This document shows positions 17,172 through 26,639 of a stretch of 64,000 nt of DNA, in pieces (within the stretch, counting starts at the first letter, position 1; each line of letters opens with the position of its first letter). The notes under the pieces are model-generated. The model was not told where the DNA came from, made no database searches, and saw nothing but the letters and a program-made list of their open reading frames with translations. Made by a program: the position numbers and the translations under genes. The DNA is from Alphaproteobacteria bacterium (GTDB lineage Bacteria > Pseudomonadota > Alphaproteobacteria > Sphingomonadales > JAKSBY01), in contig JAJFIV010000015.1 in the NCBI GenBank assembly GCA_021774625.1, forward strand, positions 30,167-94,166, read 5' to 3'.

Positions 17172-18391
17172 TTTGGCTGATCCCCAGCGCCGAGAGTTTT
17201 TCTGATCATTAGCTGAAGAAGGTTAAGATTAGCCTCCCAGGAATACCCTTCCGTCACTGTTTGCCGCGCGGCTGATCCCATGTAATCCGGCACCTTTCCG
17301 TCCATTACTGCCAAAACCCTGTCCGCAAAATCATCCGCGGCGTCCTCTACCATTAAATCCTTGCCGGGCGTGGCGGCAATGCCTTCAAATCCTTGCGGCG
17401 TGGTAATGACCGGTTTCGCCATGGCCATCCCTTCGAGAACCTTATTCTGAATACCACGGGCAATGCGTAACGGCGCAACGACCACACTGGAATGCGCAAT
17501 GTAAGGGCGAACATCCGCGACCCGTCCCGTCACCCGGATCCCGTCTTTGCCGTCCAGCGCCTTTACTTCGGACGACGGCTTGCCGCCGACAATATAAAAC
17601 ACCGCATCTGGCCTTTGCCGGCGGACCTGTCCCCAGACTTCCTGTGCAAACCATAAGGCGGCGTCCACATTGGCCCAATAATCCATGGCCCCGGTAAAAA
17701 CCGCAACCGGCTGGCCGGCCCTATAAGGGTTTTCATAAGGCCGGCCGGGATCAAAAAAGCCAGTATCCACGCCATTATTGATTGAATGAACCTTACTTGC
17801 ATCAGCCGGCACCCGGCTATTAAAAAGCGCGGCTTCTTCTGCGGTCACAAAAATGGAGGCCCGGGCAGCGGCTGCAACCTTCGCCTCATAAGATTGAAGT
17901 TTTTTTGCTTCCCGCCTGTAAACCGCGCTCATCGGCCATGATTTTGATTGGGCATATTGCGCCCATTTGTCGGAATCCATATCTACAAAGTCCATAATCA
18001 CAGGCACCTTCGCCGCATGGGGCAGTAAAAATCGGGCCATTGAAGAGGAAAACAGAACGGCAAGGTCCACTTTTTCCTGGCTGATCAGCCGATCAACCCA
18101 TTTTTGCATCCCGCAAGAACGATAGTAAGCCACTGACAGCGCTTCGCCAGTCAAAAATCCATGCGCCGAGCCCAGTGTTCTCCATTTTGGAGTGATTTCT
18201 ATGGTTTTTTGCGATGCCACACATTCTTCAAGGAACGCAATATGCGCATGGTCCTCGGGATCATCGATAAAATAACCAAGGTGAACCTGATGATGCTCCG
18301 CCAGCATTTTTAAAATCCGCCAGGAACGGATTTTATCCCCTTTATCCGGCGGGTACGGGATGCGGTGCACGAGAAAAAAAATATTCGCCAT
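17168..18391 (-). CDS. XrtA-system glycosyltransferase (TIGR03087-like, GT4)
   Basis: The 407-residue cytoplasmic glycosyltransferase has a GT-B fold. The N-terminus FFLVHRIPYPPDKGDKIRSW is typical of the exosortase-associated family, and the C-terminal half shows AVFTGAMDYWANVDA and the donor-binding GIQNKVLEGMAMAKPVI with the E-x7-type pattern. It should add a sugar to the lipid-linked repeat unit. It overlaps the exosortase start and lies three bases after the FemAB gene. The sugar donor cannot be told from sequence. Confidence 0.88.
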   Translation of the reverse strand: MANIFFLVHRIPYPPDKGDKIRSWRILKMLAEHHQVHLGYFIDDPEDHAHIAFLEECVASQKTIEITPKWRTLGSAHGFLTGEALSVAYYRSCGMQKWVDRLISQEKVDLAVLFSSSMARFLLPHAAKVPVIMDFVDMDSDKWAQYAQSKSWPMSAVYRREAKKLQSYEAKVAAAARASIFVTAEEAALFNSRVPADASKVHSINNGVDTGFFDPGRPYENPYRAGQPVAVFTGAMDYWANVDAALWFAQEVWGQVRRQRPDAVFYIVGGKPSSEVKALDGKDGIRVTGRVADVRPYIAHSSVVVAPLRIARGIQNKVLEGMAMAKPVITTPQGFEGIAATPGKDLMVEDAADDFADRVLAVMDGKVPDYMGSAARQTVTEGYSWEANLNLLQLMIRKTLGAGDQPK

Positions 18392-18394
18392 CCC

Positions 18395-19420
18395 CTACCC
18401 CAGATCCTTTGAAATCACCGGTCCAATGCGGTTCGCAGCCCATTGCGGAAGCTTCTTCCAGGCGGCGATAAAGACTTTATATTTGGGATTGAGCGGGTTG
18501 ATTTCCGGCAATTTATCGCCCTTTGCCAGGCGGAATTCGTAATAGAGCGGTTCCGGCTCGAACCCCCAGTATTTTTTGAACGAATAGGAACCTGTGCCGA
18601 CTTTGCTGCGGCCATAATCAAATATTCTACAGCCTTTTTCACGGGCATGATCCATCAGAGCCCAATACATAAAATCATTGGCGCCCCATTTTCTCGCCTC
18701 GGCGGTGCCGCCGCCATAATAAGGGAGCACTTCATCGCGGAAATAAAAACTGAGAACGGCGGAAAGCGGTCTGCCATCTTTTCTGATGATCAGAATTTCC
18801 GCATCCCGGCCAAATTCCTCCAGCAGATTGCGGAAGAATTTTTTCGAAAAAACGGGAGTGCCAAGATTACGTACACTGGCGGAATACATGGCGAAAAACG
18901 TATCAAGGTCAGGCGCAAAAGACGATTCCAGCGCATTGCTGATACCCTTCCGCACCACCGCCCGCTGTTTTCGGGGGATGGCCTTTAGATTAACGTCCTG
19001 ATCCGGATCAATGGCCTTTTTAAAGGTCACATACATACTGTCCTTGCAGGGCCATGCGGGCCTCAGGCGGCTCTGATTGCGATATTCCACATGGTCCGCG
19101 CCGAGCTTTTGCGCAATCTCCCAGGCCGCTTCGTCCAGGGCTTCATGCGCGCTTTCATTATTCGCCACGGGGCCGCCATAGACAGAAAAACCGTTAGAAA
19201 CCAGCGAGTTGCCAAAGAGCCGGCTTTTTATAAAGGTGAGCGGCAATATACCGGCGATCTCGCCGGCCTTCTCCACATAGACATAATAGCAGGCGTGGCC
19301 GAAACTTTTTTCAATCACCCGGCCCCATCCCGATAAATGAAAAAAAGTCGCCGCCGGATGCCGCATCACGAACGTATCCCACTGGCCGGGTTCGGCTAAA
19401 TCCAGTTTTTTAACGATCAC
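18395..19420 (-). CDS. XrtA-system FemAB-type acyltransferase
   Basis: The 341-residue protein has the double GNAT fold of FemAB/FemX proteins, which transfer aminoacyl or acyl groups. HPAATFFHLSGWGRVIEKSFGH at the start and a C-terminal segment CRIFDYGRSKVGTGSYSFKK are the marks of the exosortase-associated group. The GTG start at 19420 has AAAGGG seven bases upstream. It sits between the deacetylase and glycosyltransferase genes, so it may attach an aminoacyl or acyl group to the amino sugar that the deacetylase exposes (inference). Confidence 0.88.
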   Translation of the reverse strand: MIVKKLDLAEPGQWDTFVMRHPAATFFHLSGWGRVIEKSFGHACYYVYVEKAGEIAGILPLTFIKSRLFGNSLVSNGFSVYGGPVANNESAHEALDEAAWEIAQKLGADHVEYRNQSRLRPAWPCKDSMYVTFKKAIDPDQDVNLKAIPRKQRAVVRKGISNALESSFAPDLDTFFAMYSASVRNLGTPVFSKKFFRNLLEEFGRDAEILIIRKDGRPLSAVLSFYFRDEVLPYYGGGTAEARKWGANDFMYWALMDHAREKGCRIFDYGRSKVGTGSYSFKKYWGFEPEPLYYEFRLAKGDKLPEINPLNPKYKVFIAAWKKLPQWAANRIGPVISKDLG

Positions 19421-19441
19421 GGATGACCCTTTGCCTGAAAA

Positions 19442-20302
19442 TTACGCGAGAAACACTTCGTCAATGCGCCCCCACTGGAAATCGCCGAGAACGCGTCCCA
19501 GCTTAGCGCGCATTGATTTCAAATTGGTATAATGCCTGAATTTGGACTTGGCGCCGGCCTGATGCTGACGCGGCTGTTCCGGATCAATTTCCCAGGGATG
19601 AAAATAAAAGATACAGGGCTGGCAGTCTTCCCGGTTGACCCTGCCGATCGCCCATTTTGAAATCGGGTACGGCAACAGCCTGAAATACCCGCCGCCACTG
19701 CAGGGCCAGGCCTTGCCAAACACATTCACTGTCGTCATCGGCAATTCAATCATAGGACTGCCGTCAACCGGTCTGAAGGAAAAACGCGGGGCTTCGGGCA
19801 TGCCGTAATGATCGTGGCTGATGGGATAAACGCTGGAGGAATAGCGGTATCCCTCCTCGGCCAGAATCTCCAGCGCCCAGAAATTATTTGCCGAAATGGA
19901 AAAGCTGGGCGCACGATACCCTTTTATCGCTGTACCCGAGATATCTTCGAGAATTTTTTTAGCCTGGATAATGTCTTTGCGGAAACTTTCCGGGGTGAGG
20001 TCATGCACCCTTTTGTGATCATACCCATGACTGGCAATTTCATGTCCGGCATTCACGATACGCTGAATCAGTTGCGGATAACGTTCCGCGACCCAGCCCA
20101 GAATAAAGAAAGTCGCCTTGACATCATGCTCGCCATAAAGCGCGATCACATCGTCCGTGGCATATTCCACACGGCCTTTAAAATTTCCCCAATCCGCACG
20201 TCGGATGCATTTCTCAAACGCCCCGACCTGAAAATAATCCTCGATATCGACGGACATGGCATTGCGGATTGGGGGGGTTCCCGAGCGGTCAGTCTCCACC
20301 AT
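19442..20302 (-). CDS. XrtA-system polysaccharide deacetylase
   Basis: The 286-residue NodB-type deacetylase removes N-acetyl groups from amino sugars. SVDIEDYF carries the first Asp. The metal-binding His pair is in EIASHGYDHKRVHDL, and GYRAPSFSI is the third motif. I start at the ATG at 20302, which follows a purine-rich GAGGCGGAGG; a TTG start six codons earlier is less likely. There is no signal peptide, so it would act in the cytoplasm or on a lipid-linked intermediate, as usual for this group. It overlaps the ATPase gene by 14 bases. Confidence 0.88.
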   Translation of the reverse strand: MVETDRSGTPPIRNAMSVDIEDYFQVGAFEKCIRRADWGNFKGRVEYATDDVIALYGEHDVKATFFILGWVAERYPQLIQRIVNAGHEIASHGYDHKRVHDLTPESFRKDIIQAKKILEDISGTAIKGYRAPSFSISANNFWALEILAEEGYRYSSSVYPISHDHYGMPEAPRFSFRPVDGSPMIELPMTTVNVFGKAWPCSGGGYFRLLPYPISKWAIGRVNREDCQPCIFYFHPWEIDPEQPRQHQAGAKSKFRHYTNLKSMRAKLGRVLGDFQWGRIDEVFLA

Positions 20303-21380
20303 GCTCCTCCGCCTCTTCAATCCAGTGGCTGAGGAAATCGAGAGTTTTTTTGATCGTCACATCATGGGACTTGACATATTGTTCCAGGACCTCCAGGCGG
20401 CGCACTACATCCTGCGCCGCGAACTCGCCATTTAATTCATAAGCGCTTTCGGCTTCGCCGGTCATTTTTGTCGGAACATCGGGTTTTTTTACGTGGGTGC
20501 TTCTGATCGGCCCTTTGCCGCTGCCAAGGTCGGCCACCGAAACATGCTTGGGCCCGGTGGTCGGGGTGGCATCCTTCTCAAGATCCTCAATAACCACCTG
20601 AACCGTGTTTTCATCGATTTCGTGTAATTCTTCCAGTGCGCCAAAAAGCAGAAGCCGCGAACAAAGGGTATTGAGACGGCGTGGCACGCCGCCGGAAAAA
20701 TGATGTATTTTCTTGTAAGCGCCTTCGGTAAAAGAGGGATCACCCGACCAGTCCACAAGATTCATGCGGTGTTCGACATAGCCACTGACCTCTTCATGCC
20801 CCATCGGTTCCAGATGATGGGTGGCAATCACCCGCTGGCGCAATTGCTCAAGATCCGGCGAGGTCGCCAAATGATCGCGAAATTCCGGCTGGCCAAGAAG
20901 AAAACACTGTAACAGCGCCACATTTCCATCCTGATAGTTGGAAAGCATGCGCAGTTCCTCCAAAGCGCTGACCGGGAGATTTTGAACCTCATCCACAATC
21001 AGCAGGACGCGCCGACCGGCCTTCTGCTGGCCATGCAGGAATTGCTCAATCCGCTGCAATATAGAGGCCTTATCCAGATCTTCACTGGCAATACCAAATG
21101 CGCCGGCGACCATACGAAGGGTGTTATCGGCATCAAGCTGTGTGGTCACAACTTTGGCGAAAACAAATTTTTGCGGATCCAGTTCATCAAACAGATGGCC
21201 GACAAGGGTGGTCTTCCCGGTCCCGATATCCCCGGTAATAATAATAAAGCCTTCACCCTGATTGAGGCCATAGGTCAGGTAAGCCATGGCCTTTTTATGC
21301 GTCCGGGTGTCGAAATAGAATTTAGGATCCGGCGTTAACTGGAAGGGCCTTCCGGAAAGATTATAGAATTCCGCATACAT
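20289..21380 (-). CDS. XrtA-associated AAA ATPase (ExeA-like)
   Basis: The 363-residue ATPase resembles ExeA/GspA-type AAA proteins. The N-terminus MYAEFYNLSGRPFQLTPDP is the family hallmark. Walker A is GDIGTGKTTL (residues about 50-59) and Walker B is VLLIVDEVQNL. The C-terminal 100 residues are acidic and likely helical, without the membrane or peptidoglycan-binding part of ExeA. It probably energises assembly of the export machinery, but its exact step is not known. It lies between the outer-membrane protein and the deacetylase in the conserved XrtA order. Confidence 0.9.
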   Translation of the reverse strand: MYAEFYNLSGRPFQLTPDPKFYFDTRTHKKAMAYLTYGLNQGEGFIIITGDIGTGKTTLVGHLFDELDPQKFVFAKVVTTQLDADNTLRMVAGAFGIASEDLDKASILQRIEQFLHGQQKAGRRVLLIVDEVQNLPVSALEELRMLSNYQDGNVALLQCFLLGQPEFRDHLATSPDLEQLRQRVIATHHLEPMGHEEVSGYVEHRMNLVDWSGDPSFTEGAYKKIHHFSGGVPRRLNTLCSRLLLFGALEELHEIDENTVQVVIEDLEKDATPTTGPKHVSVADLGSGKGPIRSTHVKKPDVPTKMTGEAESAYELNGEFAAQDVVRRLEVLEQYVKSHDVTIKKTLDFLSHWIEEAEEHGGD

Positions 21381-21388
21381 GGCGGTAC

Positions 21389-22918
21389 CTAAAATGTCGC
21401 CTGGATACCGAGCGTAATGGCATTTTCAGTTATATCAAATTGAGCGGTGTTGGAATCCCGGTATGTCAATATATAGGAAAGATTGGCGGAGAAATTTTGC
21501 GAGAGCCTGTAGGAATAGCGCGCCTGGGCGCCGTACAGGTCGTCTTCCCGCATTATCCCGCGAAATTCATCATGGCGGTATGTCAAACGCACATTGGCGG
21601 AAGATCGGCGGCTGAACTGGCGGGAAGCAACAAAATTCCCGCTAAAACCTTTTTCCTCCGGCTCACCGATATTGAACGTTCTTTCCTCATAGGAAGTGAA
21701 TAAAGTAAAATTGGTGCGATCACGGCGATAGGTGACCCCGAACGTTCCCCGCTGCTGCCGGAAATTCAGATTATTGAGATCGAACCCCGGAAGGTCTGCC
21801 GGAAGCGGCAACCCGTTCGGATCGGTGACGCTACCGTCATTACCAATAATAATCCCCGGCAACTGGCCGGTCAGTAGAGACTGGCTGCTTTGAAAGGTAT
21901 CCGAATAGTTGGCGGTGAATGTTATAGCCGAATTGAGGCGATGAAGAAAATTCGCGCTGACCACTTCCTGATTGATTCTTCTGCCGTATCTGGCGCTGAA
22001 ATTCGTCCTGCGGCTCGGGGTCAGGTTAATGCCCACGTCCCACAAAACTCCATCGCCATCAGTGCCCCGCGCTATCCCCACTAAATTTGTATGCTCATAA
22101 CCGGCGCCGGCGGTCAATGATACGACCCTGCTGACCCGGTAATTGAGATCAAGCCGCAACTGGTCATCCTTAAAGTTGGTTCCCGGACCGTCGCGGTTGG
22201 TTCTCCGGAGATTACCGGACGCAGTCCAGGACAACGTTCTGAATTGCGGACCGCTGGCAAATCGCAGCGAGGCCGTATGATCGCGGGAATCCGTAAAAAC
22301 CTGCGCCGGGTCGTTGGGCAGCCCGCTTCCTCCTTGTTCCGAAAAAACAAGGCCATACCGGTAACTGAGATCCCAGGTTGCAAACTGTTCTATTCTGCCG
22401 CGGAAAGAGGGAGACAGATTATAGGTCTGGATCGTGCTGCGGTTGCCGGTGAAATTATCGTCGGAAAATGAAAAGCCGGCATTCCTGTTGATGAACTGTT
22501 CGCTGATGCGTGCTGTCCCGTCAATAAAGAAAAAGTTATTGACGGCTTCAAGCTGCAGCCGGGCGTTTAAATCATGACGGACCTGTGCATCATTCTGGCT
22601 CGGGAAATATAAAACCCCCGCCTCGTAATCGACTGTTCCGTTCAGTTTCGGCCCTTCAAGCTCAATATTCACACCCGGTGAAAAAACCGAAACAAAGTCA
22701 CTCTGCTCATTATCGGGGGTCAAAAGAACATTGTCGGTATAAGTTTCGCGCGCTTCAATACGCGGCACGATATTAACATCAGTGGCATTGGCGGCGCCGG
22801 CCGGCATAAAAAAGGCACCGCCGGCCGCCGTTAAAAGCGCCCCTACAGAGCTCTTATTCAACGAGGCCAAAATTATGCGTTTCCGGGAGATAAGCCCCCC
22901 TGTCCTATTGATAGCCAT
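21389..22918 (-). CDS. XrtA-system outer-membrane beta-barrel protein (TIGR03016-like)
   Basis: The 509-residue protein has an N-terminal hydrophobic signal region (GALLTAAGGAFFMPAGAANA) and then alternating amphipathic beta-strands ending in Phe, as in outer-membrane barrels. The beginning of the mature part (RIEARETYTDNVLLTPDNE) is typical of the PEP-CTERM-associated outer-membrane family. It may form the export pore or a surface receptor for the polysaccharide. I use the ATG at 22918, which overlaps the kinase stop by 14 bases; a TTG at 22936 is the alternative. Confidence 0.87.
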   Translation of the reverse strand: MAINRTGGLISRKRIILASLNKSSVGALLTAAGGAFFMPAGAANATDVNIVPRIEARETYTDNVLLTPDNEQSDFVSVFSPGVNIELEGPKLNGTVDYEAGVLYFPSQNDAQVRHDLNARLQLEAVNNFFFIDGTARISEQFINRNAGFSFSDDNFTGNRSTIQTYNLSPSFRGRIEQFATWDLSYRYGLVFSEQGGSGLPNDPAQVFTDSRDHTASLRFASGPQFRTLSWTASGNLRRTNRDGPGTNFKDDQLRLDLNYRVSRVVSLTAGAGYEHTNLVGIARGTDGDGVLWDVGINLTPSRRTNFSARYGRRINQEVVSANFLHRLNSAITFTANYSDTFQSSQSLLTGQLPGIIIGNDGSVTDPNGLPLPADLPGFDLNNLNFRQQRGTFGVTYRRDRTNFTLFTSYEERTFNIGEPEEKGFSGNFVASRQFSRRSSANVRLTYRHDEFRGIMREDDLYGAQARYSYRLSQNFSANLSYILTYRDSNTAQFDITENAITLGIQATF

Positions 22919-23843
22919 AACCGTAATATGAGCCAAATTTGCTATTGCTCCCTGAAAATCTTGTTTTATTCAAAAGAAGATTGACGTGTTCACAGCCGCT
23001 GATCAAGCTTAAAGCTTCTTTTAGATCATTATCCGTGGTCTTTTCCGCCTCTACGACAAAAAGACACTGACCGACATGCAGCGCCAATACAGATGCCGCA
23101 CTGCTGGCCAGCGAAGGAGGTGAATCAAAAATGATCACCCGGTCGCGGTAGCGGGTGGCAATCTCCTCGACGATTTCTCCCATCCGCTCACTGGCCAGCA
23201 ATTCGGGCGTAAGATTGTGCTGACGGCCAGCCGGCAGTATGGACAAATTCGGTATATTCGTTCGGATGAGACAGTCGGAAAGGTCGACGCCGGTCTCCGA
23301 AATAACATCTACCAGGCCTTTGCCGCCGGTCACCCCAAGCGTATTCAGCACTTCCGGTTTGGAGAAATCCGCATCGACGAGCAGAACCGTTAAATCCTGT
23401 TCCGAGGCAACACTCATGGCAAGATTAATCGAGCAATATGTTTTGCCTTCATTCGGCTGGGCGCTCGTGACCAGAATGAGGTTGCCGTTTTTGATCGCCG
23501 CGTCCCCCTTCGCAAAGGCATTTAAAAGAAGGCTGCGCTTTACGATCCGGAACTCTTCGGCCGTCATGGTCGGGTCAGTGTCGGGCGTAAGAAAACCACG
23601 CTCTTTTAGAGATTTCAGGTCCAATTCCACACGGCGGCTGGTTTTTTTGGGACTGACTGCAGTCTGGGCTGCCGCAGCAGGTTCCGGAGCAACGGCAGGC
23701 GCTGCCCGTGCAACCGGGTTCTCAGCTACATCCGCTTTCTGTTCAGCGGAAGAGACGCCACCCAGCTTACCGGCAGCGCGCTCCACCAAGGACTGACGGC
23801 TGCTTTGCTTCAGTTTCCTGGCTGCTTTTTCAATTAGATCCAT
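22905..23843 (-). CDS. XrtA-associated tyrosine autokinase
   Basis: The 312-residue BY-kinase is the cytoplasmic regulator of chain length. Walker A is TSAQPNEGKT (about residues 126-135), Walker A' is VLLVDADFSKPEV, and Walker B is VIIFDSPP. The first 75 residues are an Ala/Lys-rich linker. The tail ends in a small tyrosine cluster (SYYGYGYQ) as the autophosphorylation site. It is encoded right after the chain-length determinant, its membrane activator, which is separate as in many alphaproteobacteria. Confidence 0.9.
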   Translation of the reverse strand: MDLIEKAARKLKQSSRQSLVERAAGKLGGVSSAEQKADVAENPVARAAPAVAPEPAAAAQTAVSPKKTSRRVELDLKSLKERGFLTPDTDPTMTAEEFRIVKRSLLLNAFAKGDAAIKNGNLILVTSAQPNEGKTYCSINLAMSVASEQDLTVLLVDADFSKPEVLNTLGVTGGKGLVDVISETGVDLSDCLIRTNIPNLSILPAGRQHNLTPELLASERMGEIVEEIATRYRDRVIIFDSPPSLASSAASVLALHVGQCLFVVEAEKTTDNDLKEALSLISGCEHVNLLLNKTRFSGSNSKFGSYYGYGYQ

Positions 23844-23869
23844 GCTACTGCCTACTATTACAATTATTT

Positions 23870-25486
23870 TTAAACCAACGAGCCTCTAAACACTTCCACA
23901 GCCAAGATGGCGGCATAACTCACGATTAGTCCAAAAAAGGTAAATGTGAAAATGCCAACCCGGATCATTCGCTGACGCCGGTCCTGATCGGACACGACGG
24001 CGGAAATCGAACCAAGAACCGGAAGTGCGTATTGATCCCGCAGGCTCTGTACCGTGATATAAGTCGGCTTAAGCTGACTTAAAATGAGGGCAAGCACGGT
24101 GCCCGCGCCCAAGCCCGCCAGTAAAACAGCCGTTATCAGAAGCGGACGGTTCGGATTAGACGGCACCAAAGGATCGGAAGGTGGATCAATAACCTGGAAT
24201 TGAACACTGTCGCCCTTGGTGTCCAGATCCTGTGAAAAACGCGCCGATTCCCGGCGTTCCAGCAACTCCTGATAATTCCGCTTGATCACGTCGTAATCAC
24301 GGTTCAGGCGAGTCATTTCCGCTTCAATCAGAGGGATGGTCTTCGCCTTGTCCTCAAGTTCCTTCATGGCCAGCTGCTGCTGCGCCCGCCGGCCGTTGAG
24401 GCTGGCGAGGTTTGTTTCGGCCTCGACCAGCCTGATTTTAACCTGCTCGTAAACCGGATTGGGCGCCCTGTTGCCGGCGGGGATAATAGTTGGATTCTGG
24501 TCGGCCAGTTCCATCTGTTCAACATAGGCCTGCTGTTCCTGCACCAGTTGTTCCCGCAGGGCGTCAATCTGCCGTTGGGTGATGACGACATCCGGATGCT
24601 GATCGGTATAGCCGCGTGTTTTCAGCAGATCCATTTGCTGTTCAAGCGCCCCGATCCGCTGTGGCAGAACCGAAGAAAATTGGCCGCCGCCGCTGCCAAA
24701 GGCCGGGCCGAACTGGCCGGATGACATCACAAACGGCGGCACTTCTTCCAATTGCCGCTTGTATTCGTCACGGACCAGCGTCGCTTCCTGCAATTTTGCA
24801 TCTGTTTCATTGTGTTCCCGGCGCAGATTCTGGACACGCTGGAAATAATTGCTCTCACCGGGCATCAAGCCCATATTCCGGCGTTCAAATTCTGCCTTGC
24901 GGCGCTCGGCCTCATCAAGCTGACGTTCAAAATGCGCAATCTGGTCGTCGATAAAACGTCTTGCCCCGGCAAGGTCCTGGCGGTTTTGACCCAGATTGCC
25001 TTCGACGAAAATAGTCAGGAGATTTTGCACCACCCGTTTGGCAAGGGCCGCATTTTCCTTGTCGCTCAAATTCGGGTTGCCGGATTCATATTCCAGCCAG
25101 AAAAGATTGATTCCCTGGTTGCGGATTATTATCGATTTTTCCAGCTGTTTGATCAGATCTTCCATCTCCCCGCCACCGTCGCCGATGAGCAAATCCATAT
25201 CGGTTCGCCGGACAACCGTTTCCAGGTTCGGCCGGCTGACCAGCGTGTGGCGCATTAAATCCACCTGCTGCATGAGATCCACATCAACAGCCAATCCCCG
25301 CATTAAAGGACGCAGAGTGGTCTCGGTATCAACATAAATGCGGGTAGAAGAGGAATAGCTATCGGGAATTCTGGCAACAATACCCCAGCCGACCAGGCAA
25401 ACAAGATAGGCGGTACCAACGACATACCATCGTTTGCGCCACACGCCGTACCCGATGGCCAGCATTTGTTGATAGAGCTCATTCAT
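23870..25486 (-). CDS. XrtA-system polysaccharide chain-length determinant (Wzc/GumC-like)
   Basis: The 538-residue co-polymerase has one membrane helix near residues 18-38, a long periplasmic coiled-coil part (about 60-430) and a second helix near 450-475, with a third hydrophobic segment close to the C-terminus. The Wzz motif region is DPPSDPLVPSNPNRP before the second helix. It controls polymer length together with the tyrosine autokinase downstream. The ATG at 25486 has GGAG eight bases upstream and is preferred to the TTG at 25492. A 240-base gap precedes it, so a promoter here is possible. Confidence 0.9.
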   Translation of the reverse strand: MNELYQQMLAIGYGVWRKRWYVVGTAYLVCLVGWGIVARIPDSYSSSTRIYVDTETTLRPLMRGLAVDVDLMQQVDLMRHTLVSRPNLETVVRRTDMDLLIGDGGGEMEDLIKQLEKSIIIRNQGINLFWLEYESGNPNLSDKENAALAKRVVQNLLTIFVEGNLGQNRQDLAGARRFIDDQIAHFERQLDEAERRKAEFERRNMGLMPGESNYFQRVQNLRREHNETDAKLQEATLVRDEYKRQLEEVPPFVMSSGQFGPAFGSGGGQFSSVLPQRIGALEQQMDLLKTRGYTDQHPDVVITQRQIDALREQLVQEQQAYVEQMELADQNPTIIPAGNRAPNPVYEQVKIRLVEAETNLASLNGRRAQQQLAMKELEDKAKTIPLIEAEMTRLNRDYDVIKRNYQELLERRESARFSQDLDTKGDSVQFQVIDPPSDPLVPSNPNRPLLITAVLLAGLGAGTVLALILSQLKPTYITVQSLRDQYALPVLGSISAVVSDQDRRQRMIRVGIFTFTFFGLIVSYAAILAVEVFRGSLV

Positions 25487-25725
25487 GCCCAATTCTCCAG
25501 GCCTTTGCGCAAGGGTTCCCGTCGATCCCCGCGGCCGTCCAAAAACACAGCGGCCAACCTTTAGGAATCATATACCCGACAATGGTTAATCTTTTTATTT
25601 ACAAGCACCATTTATTTCACCCTTCACCGCAATGATTTAAATCAATGGAGGAAACGGCTCTCCATATCTCAGTGAGAATCACGACCAAAAAAAGGCCCTC
25701 TCCGCCGAAGTTGGTGAAACGGGAT
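25487..25725. other. Intergenic gap with FNR-like palindrome and TTAACCAT element
   Basis: The gap between the export gene and the chain-length gene holds no gene. It has a TTAACCAT octamer on the minus strand (25582-25589) and the palindrome TGATTTAAATCA (25633-25644). These suggest a secondary promoter for the core XrtA genes. No hairpin terminator is seen. Confidence 0.4.
25632..25645. promoter_or_regulatory. FNR/Anr-like box
   Basis: ATGATTTAAATCAA differs by one base from the FNR-family consensus TTGAT-N4-ATCAA. It lies about 146 bases before the chain-length gene. An oxygen-responsive FnrL/Anr-type regulator could bind. The site is a single match, so chance is possible. Confidence 0.35.
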
Positions 25726-26424
25726 TTAAAAAATGCTTTCAGGAATAATCAGCACATCACCCGGCATAATAGCCACATTGGCGCTGATATCGCCATCCTG
25801 CAGCAAGGAAGCTATCCTTACATTATATTCCCGCTGGCGGCCATCTTCGAAACGAATCAGCGAAGCCCGGTTACCGGCGGCAAATTCCCCGAGACCGCCG
25901 ACTGAAATCATTACATCCAGCAAGGTCATATTGGCGCGAAAAGGGATCGCCTGCGGATTGGCGGCCTGCCCGACAACCCGGACCTGTTGGGCAAAGGGGC
26001 CCTGAAAGCCGGAGACAATAACCGTCACAATCGGGTTTTGGATATAGACCGCAAGCTTTTCCTCAATATCCCGCGAAAGATCTGTCGGCGTTTTTCCGGT
26101 TGCCGGCAGATCGTCGATCAACGGCACGGAAATCCGTCCGTCGGGACGCACCGTTACGTTTGTGGAAAGCTCCGGGTTGCGCCATACAAAAATATTAAGG
26201 CCGTCAAGCGGACCAATAATATAGTTTGGCCCCGGCCCTTCATTCGCCGAAACGAATTGTGCAGAAGGCAGCCTGCCGTCCGGTGCGGACCCGCAGGAAG
26301 CAACAAAAATTGCGGACAATGCCACCATGACCGCTTTCATATAAAATTGAGACAATAACCTGTTCACGACCGATTTCCTCTCCATTAGATGCATACTCGC
26401 ATTTCCCGGCATGCCAAATCGCAT
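25726..26424 (-). CDS. XrtA-system polysaccharide export lipoprotein (Wza-like)
   Basis: The 232-residue protein carries a lipobox (FVASC, Cys44) after a hydrophobic stretch and then the Poly_export domain (YIIGPLDGLNIFVWRNPELS) and SLBB-type repeats, ending in ANVAIMPGDVLIIPESIF. It should form the periplasmic/outer-membrane export channel. The start at 26424 has AGGGA six bases upstream; ATGs at 26385 and 26340 would give shorter signal peptides. It is the first gene of the core XrtA operon. The upstream 215 bases probably contain the main promoter. Confidence 0.9.
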   Translation of the reverse strand: MRFGMPGNASMHLMERKSVVNRLLSQFYMKAVMVALSAIFVASCGSAPDGRLPSAQFVSANEGPGPNYIIGPLDGLNIFVWRNPELSTNVTVRPDGRISVPLIDDLPATGKTPTDLSRDIEEKLAVYIQNPIVTVIVSGFQGPFAQQVRVVGQAANPQAIPFRANMTLLDVMISVGGLGEFAAGNRASLIRFEDGRQREYNVRIASLLQDGDISANVAIMPGDVLIIPESIF

Positions 26425-26639
26425 GTTTTCCCTACTCTAACCTTAACAAACTACCCGAAAACAAACACCCGAAAAAATATATTATCAGAAAAAAAGCCAT
26501 TATTATCCCTCGCCCCTTTTCTCCTGCAAAATTGTTAACCATTATTGTTAACTAAACCATTGAGTATTAATAAGAAATTACCTTTTTTATTTGTTCTTTG
26601 TCAATCTTTTTCATAAATATTGACCGAACTATGCTTAAC
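26425..26639. other. Intergenic promoter region of the core XrtA operon
   Basis: This AT-rich gap between two minus-strand genes has the nonamer ATTGTTAAC twice (26531-26539 and 26544-26552), the first continuing into TTAACCAT. It is the likely promoter for the export gene and those downstream. No gene is seen in it. Confidence 0.45.
26531..26552 (+). promoter_or_regulatory. Direct repeat ATTGTTAAC x2
   Basis: Two copies of ATTGTTAAC start 13 bases apart. The same nonamer occurs at 12424-12432 before the 92-residue membrane protein. It may be a binding site for a shared regulator such as CtrA; this is inference. Confidence 0.35.

Noticed and set aside
26531..26552. Complete CtrA box before the export gene
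   Set aside because: The TTAA spacing here is nine bases, not seven, so only a half-site-like element is claimed.
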